Positions 1 through 7,117 of a stretch of 16,501 nucleotides of DNA are shown one piece after another. Where the stretch lies: positions 1 through 16,501 of the forward strand of contig CAZZMB010000046.1 of NCBI GenBank assembly GCA_964655225.1. Direction: 5' to 3'. How positions within the stretch are numbered: position 1 is the stretch's first letter; each line of letters begins with the position of its first letter. The translations under genes and the position numbers were made by a program. Origin of the DNA: JAFMKE01 sp964655225 (GTDB lineage: Bacteria; Bacteroidota; Bacteroidia; Chitinophagales; UBA8649). A model generated the notes under the pieces. The model saw only the letters and a list, made by a program, of their open reading frames with translations, did not search any database and had not been told where the DNA came from.

Positions 1-171
1 TCGTATACCAAGGCCTCACATGAGCAAGATTTTTTACATGAATTTAAGCCTAGTAAGGTCAGTAAAAAAAAGATAAATAATGGTTTCATCGCAATAAAAT
101 TCTTGTGGATACGCTTTAGAATTATCAAAGACATAAAAAACCCCGAAGAATTATTTTCGGGGTCTTTTTGA
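1..171 (+). CDS. Possible 3' end of an unidentified gene cut by the window edge
   Basis: Frame 1 is open from the first base to a TGA at 169-171, giving about 56 residues. The start is very polar and the middle has a basic, aromatic and hydrophobic stretch (GFIAIKFLWIRFRIIK). Other plus frames close by base 76 or earlier. If real, it is the C-terminus of a gene converging on ndk. Against it, a strong terminator hairpin lies inside the last codons, so a transcript ending there would barely include the stop codon. A stop-free run of this length can also occur by chance in AT-rich DNA. I do not recognise the family. Confidence 0.25.
   Translation, partial: SYTKASHEQDFLHEFKPSKVSKKKINNGFIAIKFLWIRFRIIKDIKNPEELFSGSF
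135..169. terminator. Bidirectional rho-independent terminator downstream of ndk
   Basis: An 8-bp perfect stem (ACCCCGAA at 140-147, TTCGGGGT at 156-163) closes an 8-nt loop. On the minus strand the stem is followed by a T run (A135-A140 on the plus strand). On the plus strand it is followed by TCTTTTT. It therefore suits termination of ndk and of any gene entering from the left. Confidence 0.85.
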
Positions 172-186
172 TTCGTTTTCTGTGCC

Positions 187-603
187 TTAGAATCTTTCTA
201 AGTTACTAAAGAAGAAGCTTCCTTCTATAGCTGCATTTTCATCACTGTCACTACCGTGGACAGCGTTGCGACCAATATTTTCTGCAAAACGTTTACGAAT
301 TGTTCCTTCTTCTGCATCAGCAGGATTAGTAGCACCAATTACTTTTCTAAAGTCAAGGACTGCATTATCTTTTTCCAAAATAGCCGCATAAATTGGTCCT
401 TCAGTCATAAAATCGACCAATTCACCATAAAATGGTCTTTCCGCATGAACAGCGTAAAAGTCCTGCGCTTGCGCTAGAGTTAACTGGGTGTATTTTAAGG
501 CAACAACCTTGAAGCCACTTTTTAAAATTTGATCTAAAATAGCTCCTGCATGCCCATTTGCTGTAGCGTCAGGTTTAATCATGGTAAACGTTCTATTTGA
601 CAT
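187..603 (-). CDS. ndk: Nucleoside diphosphate kinase
   Basis: A cytosolic enzyme that moves the gamma-phosphate from ATP to NDPs or dNDPs through a phosphohistidine and so balances nucleotide pools. At 138 residues it has the full family length. The family's active-site residues are visible: K10 (MIKPD), Y50, F58, R86, T92, R103, N113 and the catalytic H116 in NAVHGSDS. No Shine-Dalgarno is evident before the ATG. A TATCTTTG box (641-648) lies upstream on the minus strand, and the strong hairpin at 140-163 follows the stop. The gene is divergent from the DHH phosphoesterase, so the two share an 89-nt intergenic region. Identification is secure. Confidence 0.97.
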   Translation of the reverse strand: MSNRTFTMIKPDATANGHAGAILDQILKSGFKVVALKYTQLTLAQAQDFYAVHAERPFYGELVDFMTEGPIYAAILEKDNAVLDFRKVIGATNPADAEEGTIRKRFAENIGRNAVHGSDSDENAAIEGSFFFSNLERF

Positions 604-640
604 TCTTAATTATTTTGTAGGTTAAATTTTAAAACTTGCG

Positions 641-648
641 CAAAGATA
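641..648 (-). promoter_or_regulatory. Putative -7 box of the ndk promoter
   Basis: Read on the minus strand this is TATCTTTG, a perfect match to the Bacteroidota -7 consensus TAnnTTTG, about 38 nt upstream of the ndk ATG. No convincing -33 TTG element was found at the usual spacing. The assignment rests on motif and position only. Confidence 0.5.
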
Positions 649-680
649 AGTTTATTCAATTCATTTTAATAGATAAACTT

Positions 681-688
681 TAACTTTG
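681..688 (+). promoter_or_regulatory. Putative -7 box of the DHH phosphoesterase promoter
   Basis: TAACTTTG matches TAnnTTTG and ends only four bases before the ATG at 693. Transcription would then start at or next to the start codon, giving a leaderless or nearly leaderless mRNA. The same octamer recurs before the phosphoglucomutase gene at 7110-7117. Confidence 0.5.
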
Positions 689-692
689 TCTT

Positions 693-1697
693 ATGATAAA
701 AGCAATTGCGGATTTAAAATCTAGAATAACAAACACAAAATCTATTGTGATAACTACGCATGTCAGTCCAGATGGCGATGCTATCGGAAGCAGTTTGGGG
801 CTGTACCACTTTCTTAAGCAACAAAATATAAAAGCGCAAGTTGTCGTGCCCAATGCCTTTCCTAAATTTTTGATGTGGTTGGAAGGTAGTGAATCGATAA
901 TTGTGTTTGATCAAGATTCTGAGAAAGCCAAAGAACTTATTCAGCAAGCAGATTTGATATTTGGTTTAGATTATAATGAAACCAAGCGAACAGCAAAAAT
1001 GCAAGATTCAATTGACGCATCGAGTGCATACAAGGTCTTGATTGATCATCATATTGGAGATCCAACATGGCCCGATCTTAATTTATCTGTGGTTGGCGCA
1101 AGCTCAACTTGTGAGTTGGTTTTAGATTTTATAAGCGCTTATTCAGGCGATAATCTTCAACTTACTAGCAATATGGCATATTGCATATATACAGGCTTAC
1201 TTACAGATACAGGTAATTTTCAGTTTTCAGCTACGACACCAAAAGTACATTTTCAAGCTGCGCAATTGATTGAGGCTGGAGTGGAAGCAGATGTTGTGCA
1301 TAATCATATCAATAATAGTTTTGACAAGCAACGCTTGCAGTTTTTTGGATTTTGTGTGTCGGAGAGATTAAAAATTTTAAAGGATAAGAAAATTGCCTAC
1401 TTAGCGCTCAGTCAAGGAGACATGCGGCACTATAATGTGCAGACTGGTGGTACCGAGGGATTGGTTAATGAGCCGATGAAAATCGCCGACATAGATATTT
1501 CTATTTTGATGAAAGAAGATGAGGGTAAAGTAAAAATGAGCTTTAGATCGAAGCGGGCTATCGATATTAGTATTTTTGCTAAAAAATATTTTAATGGTGG
1601 AGGACATCGTAATGCAGCAGGTGGAATATCTTTCAAAAATTTAGTAGATACAGAAAGAGACTTACTTCAGTATCTAGAAGAATTTAACATTCGTTAA
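693..1697 (+). CDS. nrnA: DHH/DHHA1 phosphoesterase, NrnA-type oligoribonuclease/pAp phosphatase
   Basis: A cytosolic DHH-superfamily phosphoesterase. NrnA-type members degrade 2-5-nt RNAs and dephosphorylate pAp to AMP, filling in where Orn and CysQ are absent. The metal-binding motifs occur in order: H23 with D27 and D29 (THVSPDGDAIGS), D93 (GLDYNE), D118-H119-H120 (LIDHH) and D172 (TGLLTDTGNF). The C-terminal DHHA1 domain carries GGGHRNAAGG (302-311), used for substrate phosphate binding. At 334 residues it has the usual family length. The FKBP lipoprotein follows after 64 nt but has its own -7 box. The DHH family assignment is very secure. The exact substrate preference is inferred. Confidence 0.9.
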   Translation: MIKAIADLKSRITNTKSIVITTHVSPDGDAIGSSLGLYHFLKQQNIKAQVVVPNAFPKFLMWLEGSESIIVFDQDSEKAKELIQQADLIFGLDYNETKRTAKMQDSIDASSAYKVLIDHHIGDPTWPDLNLSVVGASSTCELVLDFISAYSGDNLQLTSNMAYCIYTGLLTDTGNFQFSATTPKVHFQAAQLIEAGVEADVVHNHINNSFDKQRLQFFGFCVSERLKILKDKKIAYLALSQGDMRHYNVQTGGTEGLVNEPMKIADIDISILMKEDEGKVKMSFRSKRAIDISIFAKKYFNGGGHRNAAGGISFKNLVDTERDLLQYLEEFNIR

Positions 1698-1729
1698 ACT
1701 TCATTCATTTTTTTTAAGGCGCATTTTGC

Positions 1730-1737
1730 TATATTTG
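1730..1737 (+). promoter_or_regulatory. Putative -7 box of the FKBP lipoprotein promoter
   Basis: TATATTTG fits TAnnTTTG, 24 nt before the ATG at 1762. The leader between them is almost only A and T (AATTAAAATTAAAAAATA), which is the usual substitute for a Shine-Dalgarno in this phylum. Confidence 0.55.
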
Positions 1738-1761
1738 CAGCTTAATTAAAATTAAAAAATA

Positions 1762-2457
1762 ATGAACAGATTAGCTAAAGGAATAATGGCAATGGCTCTA
1801 GTGAGCTTCGCTTTATTTTCTTGTAATGAGGGGGCGACAACTCAGTTTTCAGGAGAATTGAATAATTTAGAAGACAGCGTGAGCTATGCATTAGGCATGA
1901 ATATTGGACAAAATTTGAAGCAATCAGGTTTTGAATCTATAAATGCCTCAGCTATGGCTAAGGCAATTACTGAGATATACGCGGGGGACAGCTCCTCCAT
2001 GTCTCAGGAAGAGGCGGGGATGATAATCAATGACTATATGTCTAAGCAAAGTGAAACAGCTGCAGCAGGTGCTAAACAATTAGGTATAGAATTTTTAGCA
2101 GAAAATGCCGCTAAGGAAGGAGTAAATACTACCGCAAGTGGACTTCAATATGAAGTGATTCAAGAAGGGGAAGGACCAAGTCCCCTGGCAACGAGCAATG
2201 TCACCGTGCACTACCACGGTACTTTGATTGATGGAACTGTATTTGATAGTTCTGTTGAAAGAGGCGAACCTGCTACCTTTCCACTGAACGGTGTAATACC
2301 TGGTTGGACTGAAGGTCTTCAGTTAATGAAGGAAGGTGGAAAAACAAGATTTTTTATTCCTTCAGAGTTGGCTTACGGTGACCGAGCGGCTGGTGAGTTA
2401 ATTGGCCCTGGTTCAACATTAATTTTTGATGTAGAGTTGCTTCAAGTAGGGGAGTAG
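1762..2457 (+). CDS. FKBP-type peptidyl-prolyl isomerase lipoprotein, FkpA/Mip-like
   Basis: A predicted periplasmic-side lipoprotein that catalyses cis-trans isomerisation of prolyl bonds and may act as a folding helper. Residues 1-20 are a signal peptide ending in a lipobox (LFS-C21). Residues about 35-115 resemble the helical FKBP_N dimerisation domain (SVSYALGMNIGQNLK). Residues about 122-231 are the FKBP domain with all key pocket residues: Y151, F161, D162, F173, V178, I179, W182, Y205 and F222. The next gene begins 25 nt downstream and encodes a second PPIase lipoprotein, so the two probably form one transcript. The ndk-DHH-FKBP order recalls the setting of flavobacterial gldI, but the FKBP_N region makes it more FkpA-like, so no symbol is given. 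Confidence 0.93.
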   Translation: MNRLAKGIMAMALVSFALFSCNEGATTQFSGELNNLEDSVSYALGMNIGQNLKQSGFESINASAMAKAITEIYAGDSSSMSQEEAGMIINDYMSKQSETAAAGAKQLGIEFLAENAAKEGVNTTASGLQYEVIQEGEGPSPLATSNVTVHYHGTLIDGTVFDSSVERGEPATFPLNGVIPGWTEGLQLMKEGGKTRFFIPSELAYGDRAAGELIGPGSTLIFDVELLQVGE

Positions 2458-2482
2458 TTTTTTTACAGACCAAAATATAAAG

Positions 2483-3517
2483 ATGAAAAATTTAAAATTT
2501 ATTATACTAAACCTTGCCCTAATAATAAGCTTTGGATGTAGCGCAGAGGGTAACAAAAAAGAATCAAAGATGTTTGCAGAAATTACGACAACACAAGGTG
2601 TTGTAAAAGTTGAATTATTTTTCGAACAAGTACCCATGACAGTTGCCAATTTTGTGGCGTTAGCTGAAGGAGACATGAAAAATGATGCCAAAGAATTGGG
2701 TGTACCCTACTACGATGGACTAAAATGGCACCGAGTAATTAGTAAAGTCCAAGGAAGTGGACAGGATTTTATGATTCAAGGAGGAGACCCTCAAGGAAAT
2801 GGTATGGGTGGTCCGGGATATCAATTTCCAGATGAAATTGTAGGCTCACTTAAGCATGACACTCCGGGTATTTTATCTATGGCCAATGCAGGTCCTGGCA
2901 CAAATGGGAGTCAGTTTTTTATCACCTTGGCGCCTACCTCATGGCTTGATGGTAAACACACAGTTTTTGGAAAAGTGATTGAGGGCATGGAATATGTGAG
3001 TAAGACAAAACAAAATGACGACATTGTATCTGTGAAAATTATTCGTGAAGGGAAAGGAGCAGCTAAATTTGATGCACCGAAGGTTTTCATTGAAATTCAA
3101 GAAGCAATGAAGAATAAACTTGCTGAAAAGGAAAAGTTGGATGCAAATGCATTTGAAAACTTTTTGAAAGATTATTATCCCGATGCTAAAAAAACGGAAA
3201 GTGGATTGTATTACGTGCATACCGTTGAAGGAACAGGCGCGCAACCTACAGCTGCTAATCAAGTAGAAGTGCATTACGAAGGACGGTTTTTGGATGGAAA
3301 GGTTTTCGATAGTTCAATTGCTCGAGGAGAAACAATCACATTTGGATTGGGTCAAGTGATTCGCGGTTGGACTGAAGGCTTACAATTGATGAAAGAAGGT
3401 GGGAAAACCACGCTTATCATTCCTTACGTTCTAGCATACGGAGCTGGAGGTCGACCACCTCAAATTCCAGCTAAATCAGATTTAATTTTCGATATCGAGT
3501 TGATAAAGGTGAAATAG
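2483..3517 (+). CDS. Cyclophilin-FKBP fusion peptidyl-prolyl isomerase (dual-family immunophilin), lipoprotein
   Basis: Two unrelated proline isomerase folds in one chain. The signal peptide ends at a probable lipobox Cys (SFG-C19). Residues about 30-195 form a cyclophilin domain with the active-site residues intact: R84 (WHRVI), F96-M97-Q99 (DFMIQGGD), SMANAGPGTNGSQFFI (132-147), and W154, L155 and H159 (SWLDGKH). A charged, probably helical linker (about 200-235) leads to a complete FKBP domain (238-344) with Y265, F275, D276, V292, I293, W296, Y319 and F336. Both domains look catalytically competent. Cyclophilin-FKBP fusions are known from flavobacteria and some protists. It follows the FKBP lipoprotein by 25 nt and a strong terminator lies 14 nt after its stop. 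Expected site: the periplasmic face of a membrane. Confidence 0.95.
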   Translation: MKNLKFIILNLALIISFGCSAEGNKKESKMFAEITTTQGVVKVELFFEQVPMTVANFVALAEGDMKNDAKELGVPYYDGLKWHRVISKVQGSGQDFMIQGGDPQGNGMGGPGYQFPDEIVGSLKHDTPGILSMANAGPGTNGSQFFITLAPTSWLDGKHTVFGKVIEGMEYVSKTKQNDDIVSVKIIREGKGAAKFDAPKVFIEIQEAMKNKLAEKEKLDANAFENFLKDYYPDAKKTESGLYYVHTVEGTGAQPTAANQVEVHYEGRFLDGKVFDSSIARGETITFGLGQVIRGWTEGLQLMKEGGKTTLIIPYVLAYGAGGRPPQIPAKSDLIFDIELIKVK

Positions 3518-3531
3518 ATTTAAAGTAGAAT

Positions 3532-3560
3532 AAAAAAGGCGCTCATTGAGCGCCTTTTTT
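3532..3560. terminator. Strong rho-independent terminator after the PPIase gene pair
   Basis: A perfect 7-bp stem (GGCGCTC at 3538-3544, GAGCGCC at 3548-3554) with a 3-nt loop, flanked by A6 (3532-3537) and T6 (3555-3560). The symmetry lets it work on both strands. It separates the PPIase genes from the membrane hydroxylase gene. Confidence 0.92.
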
Positions 3561-3612
3561 ATTAGTGGTCGGTCCGCTATTAGTAAAGGGCTGCTGAGTA
3601 AAAAAATCTCCT

Positions 3613-3620
3613 TAACTTTA
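3613..3620 (+). promoter_or_regulatory. Weak candidate -7 box before the AGMO-like gene
   Basis: TAACTTTA differs from TAnnTTTG only in the last base and lies 7 nt before the ATG at 3628. A promoter is expected here because a strong terminator ends upstream transcription at 3560. Confidence 0.35.
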
Positions 3621-3627
3621 ACTGCTC

Positions 3628-4893
3628 ATGGAAGCATATGCAAAAGCTTTAAATTTTGGGATACCGTTTTTCACGCTATTAATATTGCTTGAACTAGCCT
3701 ATGGAGTGCTTACTAAAAGGATAACCGCTAATTTGCCTGATACGATTTCAAGTCTAAGCAGTGGTATAGCAAATATCACAAAGGATATCCTCGGTTTGAT
3801 TGTTGCTGTGATTTCCTATTCCTGGTTGGAATCTAATTATGCATTTTTTGAATTGAATGTTGTTTGGTGGATGTTTCCTCTTGTTTTTGTTGTAAAGGAC
3901 TTTGCGGGGTATTGGATCCATCGATTTGAACATATGGTTAATTATTTTTGGAATAGGCACATGATCCATCACAGTAGTGAGGAATACAACCTAGCTTGTG
4001 CGCTTAGACAATCCATCTCACAAATATTTAGTTTGACTATTTTCATCTTGTTTCCTTTAGCCTTGCTTGGCGTTCCCACTGAAGTTTTTGCGATTGTCGC
4101 TCCCATACATTTGTTTGCTCAATTTTGGTACCATACTCAGCATATCCATCGAATGGGAGTTCTTGAAAAAATTATTGTGACTCCTTCGCATCATCGCGTA
4201 CATCATGCTATTAACGAGATATATTTAGATAGAAATTTTTCTCAAATTTTTATTGTCTGGGATAAATGGTTTGGTACATTTCAAGAAGAACTCGAAGAGG
4301 AAGTGCCTGTTTATGGTGTTAAAAAAGCAGTAGCTACTTGGAACCCTATTTTGATTAATTTTCAACATGCAAGCCGCGTGTGGTTAGACTTTTTTAGAAC
4401 CGATAGTTGGAAGGACAAGGCAAGGATTTGGTTTATGCCTACTGGATGGAGGCCTGACGATGTTGCAGAAAAATACCCCATTCAAATTATTGAAAACCCG
4501 CAAGATCAGATAAAGTACATGCCCTTAATACCTGTATGGATAAAAGTCTGGTGTGCTTTTCAATTATTATCTACGCTGATTACAGCTATGTTTTTATTTA
4601 ATAATATAGCCATACTCGCATTTGGACATGCCGTAATCATTGGTGCTTTTATATTTCTTGCCATATACAGTTATACTTCAATAATGGATGGAAAAAGATA
4701 TGCAGCCCTCTTGGAAATTTTCAAAGGAATATTGGGGATGATGGGTTGGTATCTTTTAGAATCTAGCTATGAATTCGGCGCTGTTTGGGTCATATTAATG
4801 ACAGGTATAGTTGTATATCAAAGCATCTGTATTAGTCTGTCTGTTATTTATCTCTTGAAGGCAGAGAAGATACCCCAGCAAGTGAATGTTTAA
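3628..4893 (+). CDS. Alkylglycerol monooxygenase-like membrane fatty acid hydroxylase
   Basis: An integral membrane di-iron enzyme of the fatty acid hydroxylase/sterol desaturase superfamily. Hydrophobic segments lie near residues 10-28, 50-66, 80-97, 130-165 and, in the C-terminal third, 305-350 and 385-410. The histidine boxes are complete: H98-x3-H102 (HRFEH), H111-x2-H114-H115 (HMIHH), H169/H172/H174 (HTQHIH) and HHRVHH (188-193). The run HHSSEEYNLACALRQS (114-129), then TPSHHRVHH and VWDKWFGTF (210-218), closely matches animal AGMO (TMEM195), which cleaves ether lipids using tetrahydrobiopterin. The extended C-terminal membrane region is also AGMO-like. An ether-lipid substrate is inferred. 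M103 follows HRFEH where, as I recall, human AGMO has an essential Glu. It lies between a strong upstream terminator and the convergent tyrS. Confidence 0.85.
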   Translation: MEAYAKALNFGIPFFTLLILLELAYGVLTKRITANLPDTISSLSSGIANITKDILGLIVAVISYSWLESNYAFFELNVVWWMFPLVFVVKDFAGYWIHRFEHMVNYFWNRHMIHHSSEEYNLACALRQSISQIFSLTIFILFPLALLGVPTEVFAIVAPIHLFAQFWYHTQHIHRMGVLEKIIVTPSHHRVHHAINEIYLDRNFSQIFIVWDKWFGTFQEELEEEVPVYGVKKAVATWNPILINFQHASRVWLDFFRTDSWKDKARIWFMPTGWRPDDVAEKYPIQIIENPQDQIKYMPLIPVWIKVWCAFQLLSTLITAMFLFNNIAILAFGHAVIIGAFIFLAIYSYTSIMDGKRYAALLEIFKGILGMMGWYLLESSYEFGAVWVILMTGIVVYQSICISLSVIYLLKAEKIPQQVNV

Positions 4894-4943
4894 GTAAGAA
4901 TAGATGCTTTAGCCTCTACCGACACTGCTTTTAAATTAACTGA

Positions 4944-6248
4944 CTATATTAACTTGACCAGAAAGTAATTCTTTTTTCCACGCTGGGCAAGAATAAAACC
5001 ATTAACCAAGACATCATTTAGATCTATGGTTTTCGTCTCATTTACTTTGGCTTTGTTGATGCTCAAAGAATTTTCTTTGATTGCTCTTCGAGCTTCTCCA
5101 TTACTTTTAAGGATAGCTGTATGCTCAGCAAAAAATTCAACTAGATTTAACCCATCCTTTAATTTGTTTTTATCCAATTCAAAATAAGGAACACCATCAA
5201 ACACTTCTTGCATATCTCTTGCACTCAATTTATTCAAGGCCGCAGCATCGGACTTTCCAAACAAAATAGAAGAAGCAACTATGGCTGTATCCAAAGCTTC
5301 TTGATTATGAACCAACAGCATCAATGATTCAGCTAATGCTTTCTGCAACTGTCTTTCATGTGGGGCTTCTTGATGAGTGGCAAGCAATTGCTTCACTTCA
5401 TCTTGCGATTTGAAAGTGAAAATTTTAATGTAATTCGCTGCATCTTCATCTGAGGTGTTTAACCAAAATTGATAAAATTTATAAGGTGAAGTCTTCTCTG
5501 CGTCCAACCATACATTCCCTCCTTCGCTCTTTCCAAACTTTGAACCATCAGCTTTTGTAATTAGCGGGCAAGTTAAAGCGTAAGCTTTAGCACCACCATT
5601 ATTCATTCGTCGCACAAGTTCTGTTCCTGTGGTAATATTACCCCATTGATCACTTCCCCCCATTTGGAGCAGACAATTGTAGTTTTTGTGTAAATGATAA
5701 AAATCATAACCTTGTATTAGCTGGTAAGTAAACTCAGTAAATGACATGCCACCTCCTTCTTCGCCCAATCGTTTCTTTACAGAATCTTTCGCCATCATAT
5801 AGTTGACTGTAACACGCTTACCTATATCCCTAGCAAAATCGATAAAGGTGAAATCCTTCATCCAGTCATAATTATTAACCAATAAGGGAGCATTTGCCTC
5901 TTTTGAGTCGAAGTCTAAAAATCGGGAAAGAATATTTTTTATCCCAGCTACATTGTGATTTAAGCTTTCTTCATCAAGCAGATTCCTTTCATCTGATTTT
6001 CCAGATGGATCTCCAATCATACCCGTTGCTCCTCCTACTAAAGCAATTGGCTTATGGCCATAGTTTTTTAGGTGCATTAATAAAATTATTGGTACTAGGC
6101 TGCCAATATGAAGGCTATCTGAAGTTGGATCAAATCCAATATATGTAACAGTACATTCCTTGAGCAGCTGTTCTTCGGTACCCGGCATCATATCATGAAT
6201 GAGCCCTCGCCATCGTAATTCCTCTACTATGTTTTTCATTGTATTCAT
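4944..6248 (-). CDS. tyrS: Tyrosyl-tRNA synthetase
   Basis: A class I aminoacyl-tRNA synthetase that charges tRNA-Tyr in the cytosol. The catalytic core shows FDPTSDSLHIGS (39-50; the HIGH signature reads HIGS, as I recall from flavobacterial enzymes), the tyrosine-site helix YQLIQGYD (175-182), GGSDQWGN (197-204) and the KMSKS-equivalent KFGKS (237-241). An S4-like RNA-binding domain occupies about 365-434. At 434 residues it has full family length. Comparison with Bacteroidota homologues favours initiation at M4 (6239, MKNIVEELRWRG) as much as at M1 (6248). A TAGTTTTG box lies just upstream. It is 78 nt downstream of pcm on the same strand, so read-through is possible. No terminator is evident in the 50 nt separating it from the convergent AGMO-like gene. 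Confidence 0.97.
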   Translation of the reverse strand: MNTMKNIVEELRWRGLIHDMMPGTEEQLLKECTVTYIGFDPTSDSLHIGSLVPIILLMHLKNYGHKPIALVGGATGMIGDPSGKSDERNLLDEESLNHNVAGIKNILSRFLDFDSKEANAPLLVNNYDWMKDFTFIDFARDIGKRVTVNYMMAKDSVKKRLGEEGGGMSFTEFTYQLIQGYDFYHLHKNYNCLLQMGGSDQWGNITTGTELVRRMNNGGAKAYALTCPLITKADGSKFGKSEGGNVWLDAEKTSPYKFYQFWLNTSDEDAANYIKIFTFKSQDEVKQLLATHQEAPHERQLQKALAESLMLLVHNQEALDTAIVASSILFGKSDAAALNKLSARDMQEVFDGVPYFELDKNKLKDGLNLVEFFAEHTAILKSNGEARRAIKENSLSINKAKVNETKTIDLNDVLVNGFILAQRGKKNYFLVKLI

Positions 6249-6257
6249 TGTGCTTTA

Positions 6258-6265
6258 CAAAACTA
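6258..6265 (-). promoter_or_regulatory. Putative -7 box of the tyrS promoter
   Basis: The minus-strand reading is TAGTTTTG, a match to TAnnTTTG. It is 9 nt before the first tyrS ATG and 18 nt before the second. The short distance to the first ATG slightly favours the second as the start. Confidence 0.45.
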
Positions 6266-6326
6266 CTTAATTGAACGCAAAATATTTAGCAACTTTTTTT
6301 AAATCAATCAACAGCGTTAAAAACTA

Positions 6327-6983
6327 TTATTCATTGGTTTCTTTGAGCATAGGTACAAAGGAAAATTCTTCAAATACTTCCTTGTGTATCTCTTGTTGTT
6401 CACTTTTTGTTAATCGCAGCATATCTTGATTTCCCTTTTTATTATTTAAGGGAATGACAAGCATGCCGCCTACTCTTAACTGTTCAAGCAAAGCAACTGG
6501 AATTTCAGGTGCTGCTGCGGTGACAATTATTTTGTCAAATGGGGCAAAAGCTTGTTTCCCTTCATACCCATCACCGTAATAATATTTTACTTGCGTGTAT
6601 CCAAGTGATTTAAGTAGGGGTGTCGTTTTATCATACAATTCTTTTTGTCGTTCGATGGTATACAAATCTGCTCCTAATTCTGCAAGTACAGCAGCTTGGT
6701 AACCACTTCCTGTACCTATTTCAAGAATTTTATCTCCTTTTCCCACTTGCAGTAATTGGCTTTGAAAAGCTACGGTATAAGGATGTGAAATCGTTTGCTC
6801 AGCGCCAATAGGGAACGCTTTATTTTCATAGGCATGGCCGTGCAATGCACTATCCGGTATAAAGAGTTGTCTTTCAATTTTGCCAATAGCAGCTAACACT
6901 AACTGATCATGGATTCCTTTATTTTGAAGAAGTTCAACTAATTCTTTTCGCTTTCTAACATATTTAAAATTGGGTGTTTTCAT
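6327..6983 (-). CDS. pcm: Protein-L-isoaspartate O-methyltransferase
   Basis: A SAM-dependent repair enzyme that methylates L-isoaspartyl residues in aged proteins. Motifs are numbered from the chosen start: FPIGAEQTISHPYTVAFQ (57-74), the SAM-binding loop LEIGTGSGYQAAVL (87-100), the acidic residue in TIERQ (109-113), GDGY (137-140) and the C-terminal FVPM (209-212). The ORF also has an ATG at 7025, 14 codons further out. I prefer 6983 because a perfect -7 box (6992-6999) lies inside that extension and because family members begin just before a basic helix like YVRKRKELVELLQ. The result is 218 residues, normal for the family. tyrS follows on the same strand, and the phosphoglucomutase gene is divergent upstream. 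Confidence 0.93.
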   Translation of the reverse strand: MKTPNFKYVRKRKELVELLQNKGIHDQLVLAAIGKIERQLFIPDSALHGHAYENKAFPIGAEQTISHPYTVAFQSQLLQVGKGDKILEIGTGSGYQAAVLAELGADLYTIERQKELYDKTTPLLKSLGYTQVKYYYGDGYEGKQAFAPFDKIIVTAAAPEIPVALLEQLRVGGMLVIPLNNKKGNQDMLRLTKSEQQEIHKEVFEEFSFVPMLKETNE

Positions 6984-6991
6984 TGGTAAAA

Positions 6992-6999
6992 CAAATTTA
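6992..6999 (-). promoter_or_regulatory. Putative -7 box of the pcm promoter, which decides the pcm start
   Basis: Minus-strand TAAATTTG matches TAnnTTTG exactly, 8 nt before the ATG at 6983 and downstream of the alternative ATG at 7025. Transcripts from here could not encode the longer form. Confidence 0.5.
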
Positions 7000-7109
7000 A
7001 GGATTATTGTAGTTACTTGAACCATTTCTTTCCCTGCAAAACTGCGGGATTGTCTAATGAATCAGACAAGATATTGCATGAGCAATTTTATTATCGGTGG
7101 GATAAGACT

Positions 7110-7117
7110 TAACTTTG
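7110..7117 (+). promoter_or_regulatory. Putative -7 box of the phosphoglucomutase promoter
   Basis: TAACTTTG, identical to the box before the DHH gene, lies 19 nt upstream of the ATG at 7137 and gives a short A-rich leader (AAAGTAAAAATAT). No clear -33 partner was found. Confidence 0.55.

Noticed and set aside
47..50. TyrRS HIGH motif read as HIGS, considered as an inactivating change (residues 47-50 of the protein at 4944-6248)
   Set aside because: The first His and Gly are kept and, as I recall, flavobacterial TyrRS proteins commonly carry HIGS, so it looks like a lineage variant and not a defect.
2939..3274. A 111-codon open frame on the minus strand within the cyclophilin-FKBP gene
   Set aside because: It lies wholly inside a well-supported gene with conserved motifs on the other strand, has a biased Cys/Phe/Ile composition typical of an antisense shadow and shows no recognisable domain.
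2300..3410. A repeated nucleotide tract shared by the two PPIase genes (GGTTGGACTGAAGG near 2303 and 3365)
   Set aside because: It encodes the same conserved FKBP segment (GWTEGLQLMKEGGKT) in both genes. It reflects family conservation or an old duplication, not a mobile repeat.
4894..4943. Spacer between the AGMO-like gene and tyrS examined for a terminator
   Set aside because: No stem with a T tract could be found; only AT-rich sequence is present.
5894..6148. Plus-strand open frame antisense to tyrS
   Set aside because: It overlaps the conserved catalytic region of TyrRS, and its sequence is low-complexity and Leu/Ser rich as expected of a reverse-complement shadow.
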